Shown: positions 24,922 through 33,188 of the stretch, piece after piece
Layout of the letters: each line of letters starts with the position of its first letter
How positions within the stretch are numbered: position 1 is the first letter of the stretch
NCBI RefSeq assembly: GCF_017794965.1
Contig: NZ_CP051240.1
Location: forward strand, 3,720,001-3,784,000
Length of the DNA stretch: 64,000 nt
DNA from: Alcanivorax sp.
GTDB lineage: Bacteria > Pseudomonadota > Gammaproteobacteria > Pseudomonadales > Alcanivoracaceae
Direction: 5' to 3'
The notes under the pieces: generated by a model
Told to the model about the DNA's origin: nothing
The model's input: the letters and a program-made list of their open reading frames with translations, nothing else
The model's database searches: none
Program-made: the position numbers and the translations under genes

Positions 24922-25240
24922 GCGCTTGGATAAGAAAAACCCGAAAAGTTCCCGGCGCTTCGGCCTTTCTACGAAGCCGCTGTAGGAGCACCGCTTGAGG
25001 TGCGAACCGAGCGACAGCGAGGAACTGAGATGCTGCTGGCACAGGTCTTTGTTAGAACCTGTAGGAACGTAGCGAATAACGGTCGTTCGACCGCGATCCG
25101 AGCCTAAGCGAGGTAAGGGTTCCAGAAACGCTTTTCGATCTGTCGACGAACCTTGCGAAGAACGAAATCGAAAGCAGATCTGTCAGGCGTTTTAGGCTAG
25201 ACAGGACTTAAAGAATGGGGTCCCTTCGGCCAACAAGATG
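24922..25240. repeat. REP-rich module after the heptamer tract
   Basis: A diverged copy of the 21200-21510 module with REPs of the type GTAGGAGCACCGCTTGAGGTGC and GGTCGTTCGACCGCGATC, then GATCCGAGCCTAAGCGAGG. No gene between 24821 and 25267. Confidence 0.65.
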
Positions 25241-25267
25241 GCTCTCCTACGGAAAGGGCTCTCGTAC

Positions 25268-25834
25268 CTAAGCCGCCTTCCCCTCAACAAAATCCTTCCA
25301 CACCCCAAACGGTGTCCAGATCTTTTCCATGTCCCGGCGGGCGATGTCTTCGTCCACGCCCAGCTTTTCCACGCGGTAGCGGTACACGAACGCGGATACC
25401 CGCATGTTGGCCGCACAGTGAACCCATACCGGGGTGTTGCCGGCCTCTTTCATGGAGTGGCAGAAGCGTTTGTAGTCCCAGTCCGTGGGCTGCTTGAAGT
25501 CCACCGGGATGTGCATGTAATGCAGCCCCAGTTCCTTGAGCACCAGCGCCTCATCCTCCAGGGCGTTTTCGGCGCCGTGAGGCGCCAGGTTGATCACGGT
25601 GCAGAATCCGGCCTTGGCAATGCGCTTGAACTGCTCTTCGGTGGGCTGGCCGGAGCAGGCCAGGGTAGGGGTGAGCAGCTGGAAATTGAAGATCTGGTCC
25701 AAGTTGTCTGCAGCGCGCCTGGGCATGAACAGGCTGCGGGTAAAGCCCATGCTGCTGCGAATACTGTTCCAGCCATTCAGGTAGCGCAGGTCAAAAAGCT
25801 GGATAAGGGTTTTCAGTTTTCCGGGGCGTGCCAT
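25268..25834 (-). CDS. Protein tyrosine phosphatase-like (DUF442/BLH-type) protein
   Basis: A 188-residue protein. CSGQPTEEQFKRIAKAGFCTVINL and the active-site-like loop VWVHCAANMRVSAF (Cys followed four residues later by Arg) place it among dual-specificity-phosphatase-like proteins of the DUF442/BLH type. Substrate unknown. Start chosen at ATG 25832-25834 (MARPGKLKTLIQLF); the frame extends further upstream without support. Confidence 0.85.
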   Translation of the reverse strand: MARPGKLKTLIQLFDLRYLNGWNSIRSSMGFTRSLFMPRRAADNLDQIFNFQLLTPTLACSGQPTEEQFKRIAKAGFCTVINLAPHGAENALEDEALVLKELGLHYMHIPVDFKQPTDWDYKRFCHSMKEAGNTPVWVHCAANMRVSAFVYRYRVEKLGVDEDIARRDMEKIWTPFGVWKDFVEGKAA

Positions 25835-25960
25835 GGGTCGGGTCTCTGCCGTAACCGGGGGAGACCTAGTGTTGTCCCGGAGGCCGTGGGGTTCAATGGC
25901 TGAGTTGGCATGGGGTATACCGAAAGCACCACGGTCTGACATTTCAGACCAGTGATGGGC

Positions 25961-26248
25961 TCAACCCTGCTGCCAGTGGAACGACAGTGTCTGCTCTTTG
26001 GCAAAACGCTGCAGATGGTCCGCCACCACTTTTTGAAGCGGCTCCAGTCGGGATGCATCCGGCGTGTGAATCTGGACAGCGAGGGCGTGGGGCTGCACCG
26101 CCATGGTGGCGAGGGTGTCAGCGTCAAACGGGACGGTGAGGTGGTTGTCTTCCAGGTCTACGGCAAACTTGTGGCCCCAGTGGCGTCCCAGGCGGGTAAT
26201 CAGGCGTTGGCCATGTTCGGTGGTGATGCTGGCTGAAGAGGTGAACAT
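25961..26248 (-). CDS. DUF2218 family protein
   Basis: A 95-residue protein. The pattern YITRLGRHWGHKFAVDLEDN... and the end VVADHLQRFAKEQTLSFHW match the DUF2218 family (His-rich RHWGHKF, then HLxRFA). Members are often near siderophore or metal genes; function unknown. Confidence 0.88.
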   Translation of the reverse strand: MFTSSASITTEHGQRLITRLGRHWGHKFAVDLEDNHLTVPFDADTLATMAVQPHALAVQIHTPDASRLEPLQKVVADHLQRFAKEQTLSFHWQQG

Positions 26249-26452
26249 GATGTCTGCTCCTGCAGGGGTTGCTGTTTAACTGGGCATATTGTCTGTGCCC
26301 GGCAGCAGAGAAACGAGCGCAGTCAGTGGCAGCAAACCATCAGTTTTATGGATCGGTCTCTCCGGGCGTCACTGTGCTGACATAAAAACGCATGAAATGG
26401 TCGCTGGATTGTTGCCATTGTGAGGTGGGGGCTTTCCCGGGCTCGACCAAAA

Positions 26453-26481
26453 CCGCTTCGCTTGCAAACAAGCTCCCACAG
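26453..26481. repeat. REP sequence (GCTTGCAAACAAGCTCCCACA)
   Basis: A single REP hairpin in the 340-bp gap between the DUF2218 gene and fpr. The gap also has the fpr terminator and a heptad array. Confidence 0.65.
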
Positions 26482-26522
26482 TGTGGTTTTCCGGGTTTGC
26501 GTGATGCGGCCGCGGAGCGGCA

Positions 26523-26548
26523 TAAAAAGGGCCGCAAAAGCGGCCCTT
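26523..26548 (-). terminator. Rho-independent terminator of fpr
   Basis: A 9-bp stem AAGGGCCGC/GCGGCCCTT with an AAAA loop (plus strand), followed on the minus strand by a T-run. It is 40 bp beyond the fpr stop. Confidence 0.85.
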
Positions 26549-26557
26549 GTCTGCAAA

Positions 26558-26590
26558 GCGTGTTGCATGAAGCGTGCAGCATGTTGCGTC
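26558..26590. repeat. Heptad array after fpr (units AGCGTGY/TGCATGA)
   Basis: Units AGCGTGT, TGCATGA, AGCGTGC, AGCATGT and a partial unit TGCGTC, ending at the fpr stop codon. Confidence 0.7.
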
Positions 26591-27366
26591 TACTTCTCCA
26601 CAAACGCTCGTTCGATCACATACTCACCCAGCACCCCGCCGCGGGTTTCCTTGAAACCCCAGTTGTCGAGGATCTCGGTGGTGTCCTTGAGCATGGCCGG
26701 GCTACCGCACAGCATGAAGCGGTCGTTTTCCAGGCTGGGCTTGTGCAGGCCCAGGTCCTCGAAGATCTTGCCGCTGGTCATCAGGTCGGTGAGTCGGCCC
26801 TGGTTGCGGAACGGCTCGCGGGTCACTGTCGGGTAATAGAGCAACTTTCCTTTCACGAATTCACCAAAGAATTCATTGTTGGGCAGCTCATTCTCGATGG
26901 TGTCCTGATAAGCCAGTTCCGACACATGGCGTACCCCATGGGTCAGGATCACGTGGTCGTACTGGTCGTACACTTCCGGATCCTTGATGATGCTCATGAA
27001 CGGCGCCAGGCCAGTGCCGGTGGAGAGCAGCCACAGGTTTTTGCCCGGCAGCAGGTGGTCGGCCACTAGGGTGCCGGTGGGCTTGCGGCTCACATAGATC
27101 TTGTCACCCGGCTGGATCTTCTGCAGCTGGGAGGTAAGCGGGCCGTCCGGCACCTTGATGCTGAAGAACTCCAGTTCTTCCTCATAGTTGGCGCTGGCAA
27201 TGGAGTAGGCCCGCAGCAGCGGCCGGCCGCCATCCTGCTCCAGACCAATCATGGTGAAATGGCCATTCTTGAAACGGAAACCCGGGTCCCGGCTGGTGGT
27301 AAAGCTGAACAGGGTGTCGTTCCAGTGGCGAACGCTCGTGACGGTTTCGGTATTCAGATTAGACAT
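26590..27366 (-). CDS. fpr: Ferredoxin--NADP+ reductase
   Basis: A 258-residue FAD flavoprotein exchanging electrons between NADPH and ferredoxin/flavodoxin. FAD motif RAYS (52-55), NADP motif STGTGLAPF (115-123) and the bacterial-type C-terminus AFVEK. It is divergent from a LysR gene, the arrangement of fprA and finR in Pseudomonas, where FinR activates fpr under oxidative stress. Confidence 0.96.
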   Translation of the reverse strand: MSNLNTETVTSVRHWNDTLFSFTTSRDPGFRFKNGHFTMIGLEQDGGRPLLRAYSIASANYEEELEFFSIKVPDGPLTSQLQKIQPGDKIYVSRKPTGTLVADHLLPGKNLWLLSTGTGLAPFMSIIKDPEVYDQYDHVILTHGVRHVSELAYQDTIENELPNNEFFGEFVKGKLLYYPTVTREPFRNQGRLTDLMTSGKIFEDLGLHKPSLENDRFMLCGSPAMLKDTTEILDNWGFKETRGGVLGEYVIERAFVEK

Positions 27367-27453
27367 AGTTAAATCAGCGCTTATTCCAAAATTCCAGTTG
27401 GTGGAAATTTAATCGAAGCCTTGTTATCGGTAAAATGGGTAATTACGATTTAT

Positions 27454-27474
27454 TATATCGGCATTACCGATATA
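27454..27474. promoter_or_regulatory. Palindrome in the fpr/LysR intergenic region
   Basis: TATATCGG (27454-27461) and CCGATATA (27467-27474) form a perfect 8-bp inverted repeat with 5-base spacer. The arrangement T-N11-A type within it fits a LysR regulator site. A related half TTATCGGTAA is at 27424-27433. It lies 88 bp upstream of fpr. Binding by the adjacent LysR protein is inferred. Confidence 0.6.
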
Positions 27475-27477
27475 GCG

Positions 27478-27627
27478 GCACGCATCACGCTGCACGCAAC
27501 AACGCGGAGCGACCTTGATAGCGGCAGAGAGGAGGGGCTTCGCGCTGAAAGGTGGGTGCGCGGCGTCAGGGTTTACTGAATAATCAAGCGGTTATCGCGT
27601 TGTTGCGTGTTGCGTGAAGCGTGATGC
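27478..27627. repeat. Heptad-armed element before the LysR gene (units GCACGCA/TGCGTGT)
   Basis: The left arm (27478-27505: GCACGCA, TCACGCT, GCACGCA, ACAACGC) and right arm (27597-27627: GCGTTGT, TGCGTGT, TGCGTGA, AGCGTGA, TGC) are inverted copies. The core begins CGGAGCG, includes GTGCGCGGCG and ends TTATCGCG. It may lie in the 5' region of the regulator. Confidence 0.85.
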
Positions 27628-27643
27628 CGCTCCCGGAGGGAGC

Positions 27644-28528
27644 ATGAAATTCACTCTGCGCCAGCTTCAGGTCTTCCTGGCCACGGCGCACCACGAAAAT
27701 ATCAGCAAGGCGGCGGAAAGCCTGAGCATGAGCCAGTCGGCGGCGTCCGGGGCCCTGAAGGAACTGGAGGGGCTTTACGATGTGAAGTTCTTCGAGCGGG
27801 CCGGCAAGCGCCTCAAACTCAATGAGCTGGGCCGTCAGTTCTGGCCCCGGGCAGAGGCCCTTCTGGCCCAGGCTCGGGAGCTGGAAGCCGATTTGCAGAC
27901 TCACAAGGATCTGGGTCAGCTGAATGTGGGCGCCACCCTCACCATCGGCAACTATCTGGCGGTGGCGATCATGGCGGACTACATGGCCCAGCAGCCCGGT
28001 GCGCGGGTGCACCTGGAAGTGGCCAATACCCGTTCCATTGTGGATCGGGTGCTGGGGTTCGAGCTGGATCTGGGTCTGATTGAGGGCGAATTGAATCACC
28101 CGGACCTGGAGTTGCTGCCCTGGCGGGAAGATGAGCTGGTGGTGTTCTGCAGCCCGGAGCATGGGCTGGCGGGTAAGTCAGCACTCACTGATGATGATCT
28201 GCGTGAGGCGCCCTGGATTGTGCGGGAGTCCGGCTCTGGTACCCGGCAGACGTTCGAACGTGCCCTGCATGGGCTGGTGCCGGAGCTGAATCTGGCCCTG
28301 GAACTGGAGCACACCGAGGCCATCAAGCGGGCAGTGGAGGCGGGGCTGGGCATCAGTTGTCTGTCGCGGGTGTGTCTGCGTGAGGCCTTCCGAAGGGGGT
28401 CGCTGGTGGAGTTGCCGGTACCCCAGCGGGATTTCAGTCGGGACTTTTATTTTGTGCTGCATCGTCAGAAGTATCGCAGCCCGGGGATTGAGAGGTGGCT
28501 GGAGTTATGTCGCGCGTCCGCACTGTAG
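27644..28528 (+). CDS. finR: LysR-family regulator divergent from fpr (FinR-like)
   Basis: A 294-residue protein with an N-terminal winged helix (FTLRQLQVFLATAHHENISKAAESLSMSQSAASGALKELEG) and a periplasmic-binding-like effector domain (TLTIGNYLAVAIMADYM; RESGSGTRQTFERAL). By position it corresponds to Pseudomonas FinR, activator of fpr. ATG 27644 follows a strong GGAGGGA site; the longer frame from 27614 lies in the heptad arm. The last 22 bp overlap the next gene. Confidence 0.88.
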   Translation: MKFTLRQLQVFLATAHHENISKAAESLSMSQSAASGALKELEGLYDVKFFERAGKRLKLNELGRQFWPRAEALLAQARELEADLQTHKDLGQLNVGATLTIGNYLAVAIMADYMAQQPGARVHLEVANTRSIVDRVLGFELDLGLIEGELNHPDLELLPWREDELVVFCSPEHGLAGKSALTDDDLREAPWIVRESGSGTRQTFERALHGLVPELNLALELEHTEAIKRAVEAGLGISCLSRVCLREAFRRGSLVELPVPQRDFSRDFYFVLHRQKYRSPGIERWLELCRASAL

Positions 28529-29037
28529 TACGTCGTTCGTTGTTGTTGGTGGCAGCCCTGCTGGTGGCAGGCCTGTTTTTGCCGGAATCGGGAAGGATGC
28601 CGGTGGTGGGGGCCAGCAAGGGAGACTGGCACCCGGATACCTTCTGGTCTCACCCCTGGGGACGCTCCGGGGTGCACAAGGGAGTGGATATCTTTGCAAT
28701 CAAGGGCACGCCGGTGGTGGCCAGCAGCGCGGGGATAGTGCTGTTCCGTGGTGAGTTGGCCCGCGGAGGGAAGGTGGTCCTGATGCTGGGGCCAAAGTGG
28801 CGACTGCATTATTACGCGCATCTGGATCAGACCGTAGGAAACAGCCTGTGGCTCGACGCCGGTGAACAGCTGGGGGCAGTGGGGGATACCGGCAATGCGG
28901 CCGGCAAGCCTCCCCATCTTCATTATTCCCTGGTCAGCTTGCTGCCGTTGATCTGGAAAGCGGACGGGGCTCCGCAAGGCTGGAAGAAAATGTTCTATCT
29001 GGATCCGCTGGCCCATTTTGGTGGTGCTGACCAGTGA
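28507..29037 (+). CDS. M23 family metallopeptidase
   Basis: A 176-residue protein with an N-terminal membrane anchor or signal (residues 9-26). The M23 zinc site is intact: H57xxxD61 (VHKGVD) and HLH (H137, H139), with the further YYAHLD. Such enzymes cut peptidoglycan cross-links or act as LytM-type proteins. It overlaps the LysR gene by 22 bp, and cobS overlaps its stop. I start at ATG 28507 (CTGGAG site). Confidence 0.92.
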   Translation: MSRVRTVVRRSLLLVAALLVAGLFLPESGRMPVVGASKGDWHPDTFWSHPWGRSGVHKGVDIFAIKGTPVVASSAGIVLFRGELARGGKVVLMLGPKWRLHYYAHLDQTVGNSLWLDAGEQLGAVGDTGNAAGKPPHLHYSLVSLLPLIWKADGAPQGWKKMFYLDPLAHFGGADQ

Positions 29038-29789
29038 GAGAGGAAACCGTAACGCTGCGCCGGGAGTGGCAGGCTTTCTGGTTGGCGGTGGGGTTTGTTA
29101 GCCGCATCCCGATGCTGGTGAAGGTGGATTATTCACAACGGCTGATGAACCAGAGCAGTGTCTATTTTCCGCTGGTGGGTTTGTTGCTGGGGGGGCTGTA
29201 CGTCGGGCTCTACAGTCTGCTGGAGCTGTGGTGGACACCGCTGATCGCAGTATTGCTGGTGGTGGGTTTTCACCTCTGGATTACCGGCGCTTTTCATGAG
29301 GATGGCCTGGCCGACAGCGCGGATGGGTTGGGCGGTGGCTATACCGTGGCACGGCGTCTGGAAATCATGAAGGACAGCCGCATAGGCACCTACGGCACGG
29401 CCGCATTGGTGATGGTGTTGCTGTTGAAGGTGGCGTTGCTGACCACGGTATCGCCGGTGTGGTTGGGGCTGTTGCTGGCACCGGCAGTGAGCCGCCTCAC
29501 GCCACTCTGTCTGATGCGCTGGTTGCCCTATGTGACGGACCCGGACACCAGCAAGAGCAAGCCGGTGGCAGAAGGGTTTAGCCGTCAGCGGCTGATGGTG
29601 GCGGCGGTGGGCGTCGCGGTCCTCGCCCTCGCTTTCCAGGTAGCGTTGGCGGCGCTGATATCGATCGCGCTGGTGGCCCTGGTCTGGGGCACTATGCTGA
29701 AGAAAAGTCTGGGTGGCTACACCGGCGATACCTTGGGAGCCAGTGTGGTTCTGTCGGAGCTGGTGTTCCTGTTGTTGCTGGCGGTGTGA
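29034..29789 (+). CDS. cobS: Adenosylcobinamide-GDP ribazoletransferase (cobalamin synthase)
   Basis: A 251-residue polytopic inner-membrane enzyme that joins adenosylcobinamide-GDP and alpha-ribazole, the last assembly step of B12. The diagnostic acidic segment GAFHEDGLADSADGLGGG is present near 85-102, with MKDSRIGTYG following. GTG start overlaps the peptidase stop. No other cobalamin gene is adjacent, so this copy may serve salvage. Confidence 0.93.
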   Translation: MREETVTLRREWQAFWLAVGFVSRIPMLVKVDYSQRLMNQSSVYFPLVGLLLGGLYVGLYSLLELWWTPLIAVLLVVGFHLWITGAFHEDGLADSADGLGGGYTVARRLEIMKDSRIGTYGTAALVMVLLLKVALLTTVSPVWLGLLLAPAVSRLTPLCLMRWLPYVTDPDTSKSKPVAEGFSRQRLMVAAVGVAVLALAFQVALAALISIALVALVWGTMLKKSLGGYTGDTLGASVVLSELVFLLLLAV

Positions 29790-29795
29790 GGGGCG

Positions 29796-29945
29796 CAAGT
29801 TTCAAGTGACAAGTTACAACGCAGGATAGGCCTGTATGCTTGTTTGATGGTGGTGTTTTGCACACAGACAATAGTGCGCGGGCAAAGAGGTAAACCCGGC
29901 AAGGCGTTTATCCGCGCCTTGCAACTTGTCACTTGGAACTTGCAG
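29796..29945. repeat. Heptad-armed element after cobS (unit CAAGTTW)
   Basis: The left arm (29796-29816: CAAGTTT, CAAGTGA, CAAGTTA, then CAACGCAG) and right arm (29918-29945: CTTGCAA, CTTGTCA, CTTGGAA, CTTGCAG) are inverted and share the same variants (the central TGACA/TGTCA matches in both). The core contains GTGCGCGGGCAAAGAGG and ends CCGCGC. It fills the gap between convergent genes. Confidence 0.85.
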
Positions 29946-29948
29946 TTC

Positions 29949-30746
29949 TCAGCCCGCTGGCAAATATGTCTCCCGCACAATCCCCTCCAGTTTGTCATAC
30001 GGCAGCACCAGCGTCGGCTGCCCCATGGCGTAGGGGGCAATGTGGTAGACGTTGTACTGCAGCACCATGCCCTGGTCATTGAAGAAGGCGTCGTCGGTTT
30101 TTTCGAAGGGCCAGCTTTCCCGAAAGGTCTCGTCCAGTGCCTGGCTATCCAGCCACTGAGTATGCGCCTGTTCTGCCAGTGACCAGAACGCGGCCTGTTG
30201 GCCCGGCACCAGCAGGTCTTCCAGCGCCAGCCATTGCTGTTGCTTCAGGTCCCAGTGGTAATAGCCCACATTGGGTTGGCCATGGGCGCCGCCGGTGTAT
30301 TCGTAACTTTCCATGCTCAGGGTCAGCAAGCCATTGGCATTGCGTTGCTGTTTGACGGTGGCGTTCAGTTCCCAGCCCTGTTCGGGGGACATGGCCATGT
30401 CCGAGGCATCAGCCAGAAACGCATCGGCCAGCCCTTCGATACTGCCATCGTGGGTGGCGTCCCCTTGCAGTCTTACCAACATGGATGCCAGGCGGTTCTC
30501 GATGGCCTTGTTGAGGACCGGTTGCTCCTCATAGTTGAGCCAGTTCACTTGCACCCGGGGGCAGTGCTCCCCGTCGCACTGGGGCGCGGTCTTCTTCAGT
30601 TCAAAGCGGATCCGGGTCAGTGTGGGCAGGGGGCGTTCCGACGTGCTGTGGGCGGACGTTTCCGGTTGCGGTTGTTCGTTATCGTTTGTGTTGTCACAAC
30701 CACTCAGCAGCAACAGGCCGAGCAGAAGCGCCAGTGTCATACGCAT
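29949..30746 (-). CDS. DUF3298-family (RsiV-like) lipoprotein
   Basis: A 265-residue protein with a lipoprotein signal (LLLLSGC, Cys about residue 17), so membrane-anchored in the periplasm. The segment YEYTGGAHGQPNVGYYHWDL followed by LALEDLLVPG is typical of the DUF4163/DUF3298 domains, related to the anti-sigma factor RsiV extracellular part. No sigma factor is adjacent. Function unknown. Start at MRMTLALL (30744-30746). Confidence 0.85.
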   Translation of the reverse strand: MRMTLALLLGLLLLSGCDNTNDNEQPQPETSAHSTSERPLPTLTRIRFELKKTAPQCDGEHCPRVQVNWLNYEEQPVLNKAIENRLASMLVRLQGDATHDGSIEGLADAFLADASDMAMSPEQGWELNATVKQQRNANGLLTLSMESYEYTGGAHGQPNVGYYHWDLKQQQWLALEDLLVPGQQAAFWSLAEQAHTQWLDSQALDETFRESWPFEKTDDAFFNDQGMVLQYNVYHIAPYAMGQPTLVLPYDKLEGIVRETYLPAG

Positions 30747-30904
30747 GACGTCGCCTTCCCTCAATATCGAACAATGGTGCAGGCATTAAAAGTCAGCCGT
30801 ATCACGGGTGCAAGTTGCCTTTTGCAACCCGCAGCGGCAGCCTCTATCCTGCCACCGCCAGCAAGGGCCAGGGGCCCCTGAATAACTGCAATTGGGAGAG
30901 AGCG

Positions 30905-31351
30905 ATGAGTTTTTGGACTGTATATCTGTCCGGTGAGATCCACACCGATTGGCGCGAGCGAATCATTCAGGGGTGTGCCGAACTGGAGCTGGATATCGAA
31001 TTCACCAGCCCGGTCACCGACCATGAAGCCAGCGACAAGGTGGGCGTCAATATCCTGGGTGCAGAAGAAAAACGCTTCTGGGAAGACCGTCTGGGCGCGG
31101 GGATCAATGGTATCCGTACCCGCAAACTGATCGACGAAGCCGACCTGGTCGTGGTCCGTTTTGGTCCCCAGTACAAGCAGTGGAATGCGGCGTTTGATGC
31201 GGGCTACACCGCTGCCCTGGGCACGCCCATGATCATCCTCCATGAGGAAGAGCATGATCATCCGCTCAAGGAAGTGGATGCAGCGGCCGATGCCGTGGCA
31301 CGTACCCCCGAACAGGTGGTCGAGATGCTGAAATATATTCTGACAGCCTGA
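30905..31351 (+). CDS. YtoQ family protein
   Basis: A 148-residue cytosolic protein beginning MSFWTVYLSGEIHTDWRE. The whole sequence (FTSPVTDHEASD, WNAAFDAGYTAALG) corresponds to the YtoQ family, related to nucleoside 2-deoxyribosyltransferase-like folds. Function unknown. GGAGAG ribosome site. Confidence 0.9.
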   Translation: MSFWTVYLSGEIHTDWRERIIQGCAELELDIEFTSPVTDHEASDKVGVNILGAEEKRFWEDRLGAGINGIRTRKLIDEADLVVVRFGPQYKQWNAAFDAGYTAALGTPMIILHEEEHDHPLKEVDAAADAVARTPEQVVEMLKYILTA

Positions 31352-31721
31352 TTCAGCACGCCGGCGCCCGCCCGGGCGCCACTGCTGTCCCACCGTTTCC
31401 TGAAGGTCCTGAGGAAGCGGAGGCGCTTTCTCTTGTGGGAACTTGATTGCGCGAATAGCCCTTGCCGCACCAACATTCGCCTGCAGGCAGTCTCCCGCGA
31501 GACAGGAATTGCGAGCGTCAAAATACGGCGGTTAAATCCTGTTCACCAAACAGTGAAACCCGCCGGCTTGCCAGCCTGGCCGGTTTCGGACTTCGCTAAG
31601 TTAAACTGTGGGATAGCAGTGGCCCGGGCACGCCTTTACAGATTTTTTCATCCTCCCCGGGAGCTATCTGCCTTGATTGCTTGTCACAGTGTAGTGACAA
31701 GTAAGGCCAAGGAGATGCCCC
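31352..31721. other. Gap with degenerate REPIN, no gene
   Basis: A GC palindrome GGCGCCCG/CGGGCGCC follows ytoQ (about 31360-31380). A worn REPIN lies at 31434-31502 (TTGTGGGAACTTGATTGCGC ... TTCGCCTGCAGGCAGTCTCCC). The remainder shows no coding signal. Confidence 0.55.
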
Positions 31722-32183
31722 ATGACACACAAGTTACTCGCCGCCGCCACCCTGATGATGGTCACCACTGCCGCGGCCTGGGCGGACAGTACCGAAGGCA
31801 TGCCCAACGTGAAGACACCTGAGCCCGAGAAGGTGGAAGTGCAGGTGGAATCAACGCTGGACGATATCCGTCAATTCAGTGTGGAGCAGAAGAACGAGGC
31901 CATGCGTGCTGCTCGCCATGCCCTGGATGATCTGGAACAGCAGATGACCCTGTTGCAGTCAGAAATGGACAGCCAGTGGCGTGATCTTTCCCAGGATGCC
32001 AGACTCGGGAAGCAGGAAGCCATGTCTGCATTGAAACAGGAGCAGAAGGAACTGGAGGCACATTACCGGTCCATGCAGGATGCCGGCGAGGATAACTGGC
32101 AGGCCGTGCAGGAGCGTTTCCAGCAAAGCTGGGGTGCCGCAAAGGCCAACTGGCAAGCGTTGGTGGGTGACGCAGAATCCTGA
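31722..32183 (+). CDS. Exported coiled-coil protein, unknown function
   Basis: A 153-residue protein with a signal peptide (cleavage after AAAWA, residue 21). The mature part is charged and helical (AARHALDDLEQQMTLLQSEMDSQWRDLSQDARLGKQEAMSALKQEQKELEAHY), probably a periplasmic coiled coil. Strong AAGGAG ribosome site. The next gene follows after 33 bp. No family recognised. Confidence 0.85.
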   Translation: MTHKLLAAATLMMVTTAAAWADSTEGMPNVKTPEPEKVEVQVESTLDDIRQFSVEQKNEAMRAARHALDDLEQQMTLLQSEMDSQWRDLSQDARLGKQEAMSALKQEQKELEAHYRSMQDAGEDNWQAVQERFQQSWGAAKANWQALVGDAES

Positions 32184-32216
32184 GCGGCCACCAACCCGAC
32201 AGGCGGGGAGGAACCC

Positions 32217-32579
32217 ATGCTGACATTGATACCCTTCGATGATAGCCGTGTGGTGGGCGCGCGGATTTCCGGGAAGATCACCCGGCCAGAATTCGACAAG
32301 ATGGTGGAAAAGCTGGAAGCGGCCCTGAACAGCCATGGCAAGGTGCGTGTTTATGTGGAGCTGGAGCGGTTCGGTGGCGTCGCCATGGACACCTTGCTGG
32401 AAGACCTGAAATTCGGCATTCGCCACTGGAATGATGTGGATCGCAAGGTGGTGGTGTCCGACGCGGACTGGGTTCACCGTTTGGCGCGCCTGGCTTCCCG
32501 CCTGTTCAGCAATATTCAGGTCAAGGTGTTTGACCGTGACCAGGAACAAGCGGCGAAAGCCTGGATCTGTGAGGAATAA
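32217..32579 (+). CDS. SpoIIAA-like (STAS-fold) protein
   Basis: A 120-residue protein with the pattern of the SpoIIAA-like/DUF3478 family (SGKITRPEFDKMVEKLEAAL, RVYVELERFGGVAMDTLLEDLKFGIRHWNDVDRKVVVSD, IQVKVFD). Cytosolic; members are thought to bind lipid or partner proteins but have no firm function. GGGGAGG ribosome site. Confidence 0.87.
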   Translation: MLTLIPFDDSRVVGARISGKITRPEFDKMVEKLEAALNSHGKVRVYVELERFGGVAMDTLLEDLKFGIRHWNDVDRKVVVSDADWVHRLARLASRLFSNIQVKVFDRDQEQAAKAWICEE

Positions 32580-32633
32580 AAGGGTTTTCCGTTTGTAAGC
32601 GTGCAGAGCCAACGAGCCTGACGATGGGTGTAG

Positions 32634-32736
32634 CGAGTCACGAGTTTCGAGTTGCAAAGATCAAATTCGACGTTACCACGTTGTGGGAAATCATCCCGAT
32701 TTGAGTATTCGCCTTTCGAAACTCGAAACTCGTACC
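32634..32736. repeat. Heptad-armed element (unit CGAGTTT)
   Basis: The left arm (32634-32654: CGAGTCA, CGAGTTT, CGAGTTG) and right arm (32713-32735, inverted TCGAGTT units) flank about 58 bp between convergent genes. The core here is shorter and lacks the GCGCGGGCA motif. Confidence 0.75.
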
Positions 32737-32748
32737 CCGCAACTGCCA

Positions 32749-33174
32749 TTAACCCAGCAACCGCGCCAGATTCTCAAGACACTGCGCGTACATCTTTTCT
32801 GCCCCTTGCCGTGCCATTTCCACTTTCGCCTCGGGCGCATTGCCGCCGTTGAACTGGGCCTGCCAGATCACCGTGCAGCCGCTGTCGGTGGGCTGCACTT
32901 CCATCGTCGCCTGGTAATGGGTCTCTTCACGCACGCCGGGGGCCCTGATGATGCGGTAACCGAAGGTGCGTGCCTGCTCATCCATGGCGGTCAGCGCCTC
33001 TACCACTTGGCCGCCATCGGCGGTGGTGACCGTGCGCACCGCACCCACCCCTTCGCCCTCCACACTGCAACCGGCGACGCCGGGCAACCAGCTCAGATCG
33101 GAAAAATCCCGGATGCGCTGCCATACGGTGTCCGCGTTTTGTTTGAATGGATGTTCCACATAAATAACCGGCAC
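32749..33174 (-). CDS. SRPBCC family protein
   Basis: A 141-residue START/Bet v1-like fold protein (VIYVEHPFKQNADTVWQRIRDFSDLSWLPGV at the start, CTVIWQAQF near the end). The family binds hydrophobic ligands. It follows the NmrA-like gene by 14 bp in the same direction, so the pair is probably cotranscribed. Confidence 0.88.
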   Translation of the reverse strand: MPVIYVEHPFKQNADTVWQRIRDFSDLSWLPGVAGCSVEGEGVGAVRTVTTADGGQVVEALTAMDEQARTFGYRIIRAPGVREETHYQATMEVQPTDSGCTVIWQAQFNGGNAPEAKVEMARQGAEKMYAQCLENLARLLG

Positions 33175-33188
33175 GGCGTTCTCCCTGA

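Noticed and set aside
25268..25834. Active-site loop HCAANMR taken as a defective phosphatase motif
   Set aside because: The classical HCX5R spacing is absent, but CX4R loops are, as I recall, normal in DUF442/BLH-type proteins, so it is not evidence of inactivation.
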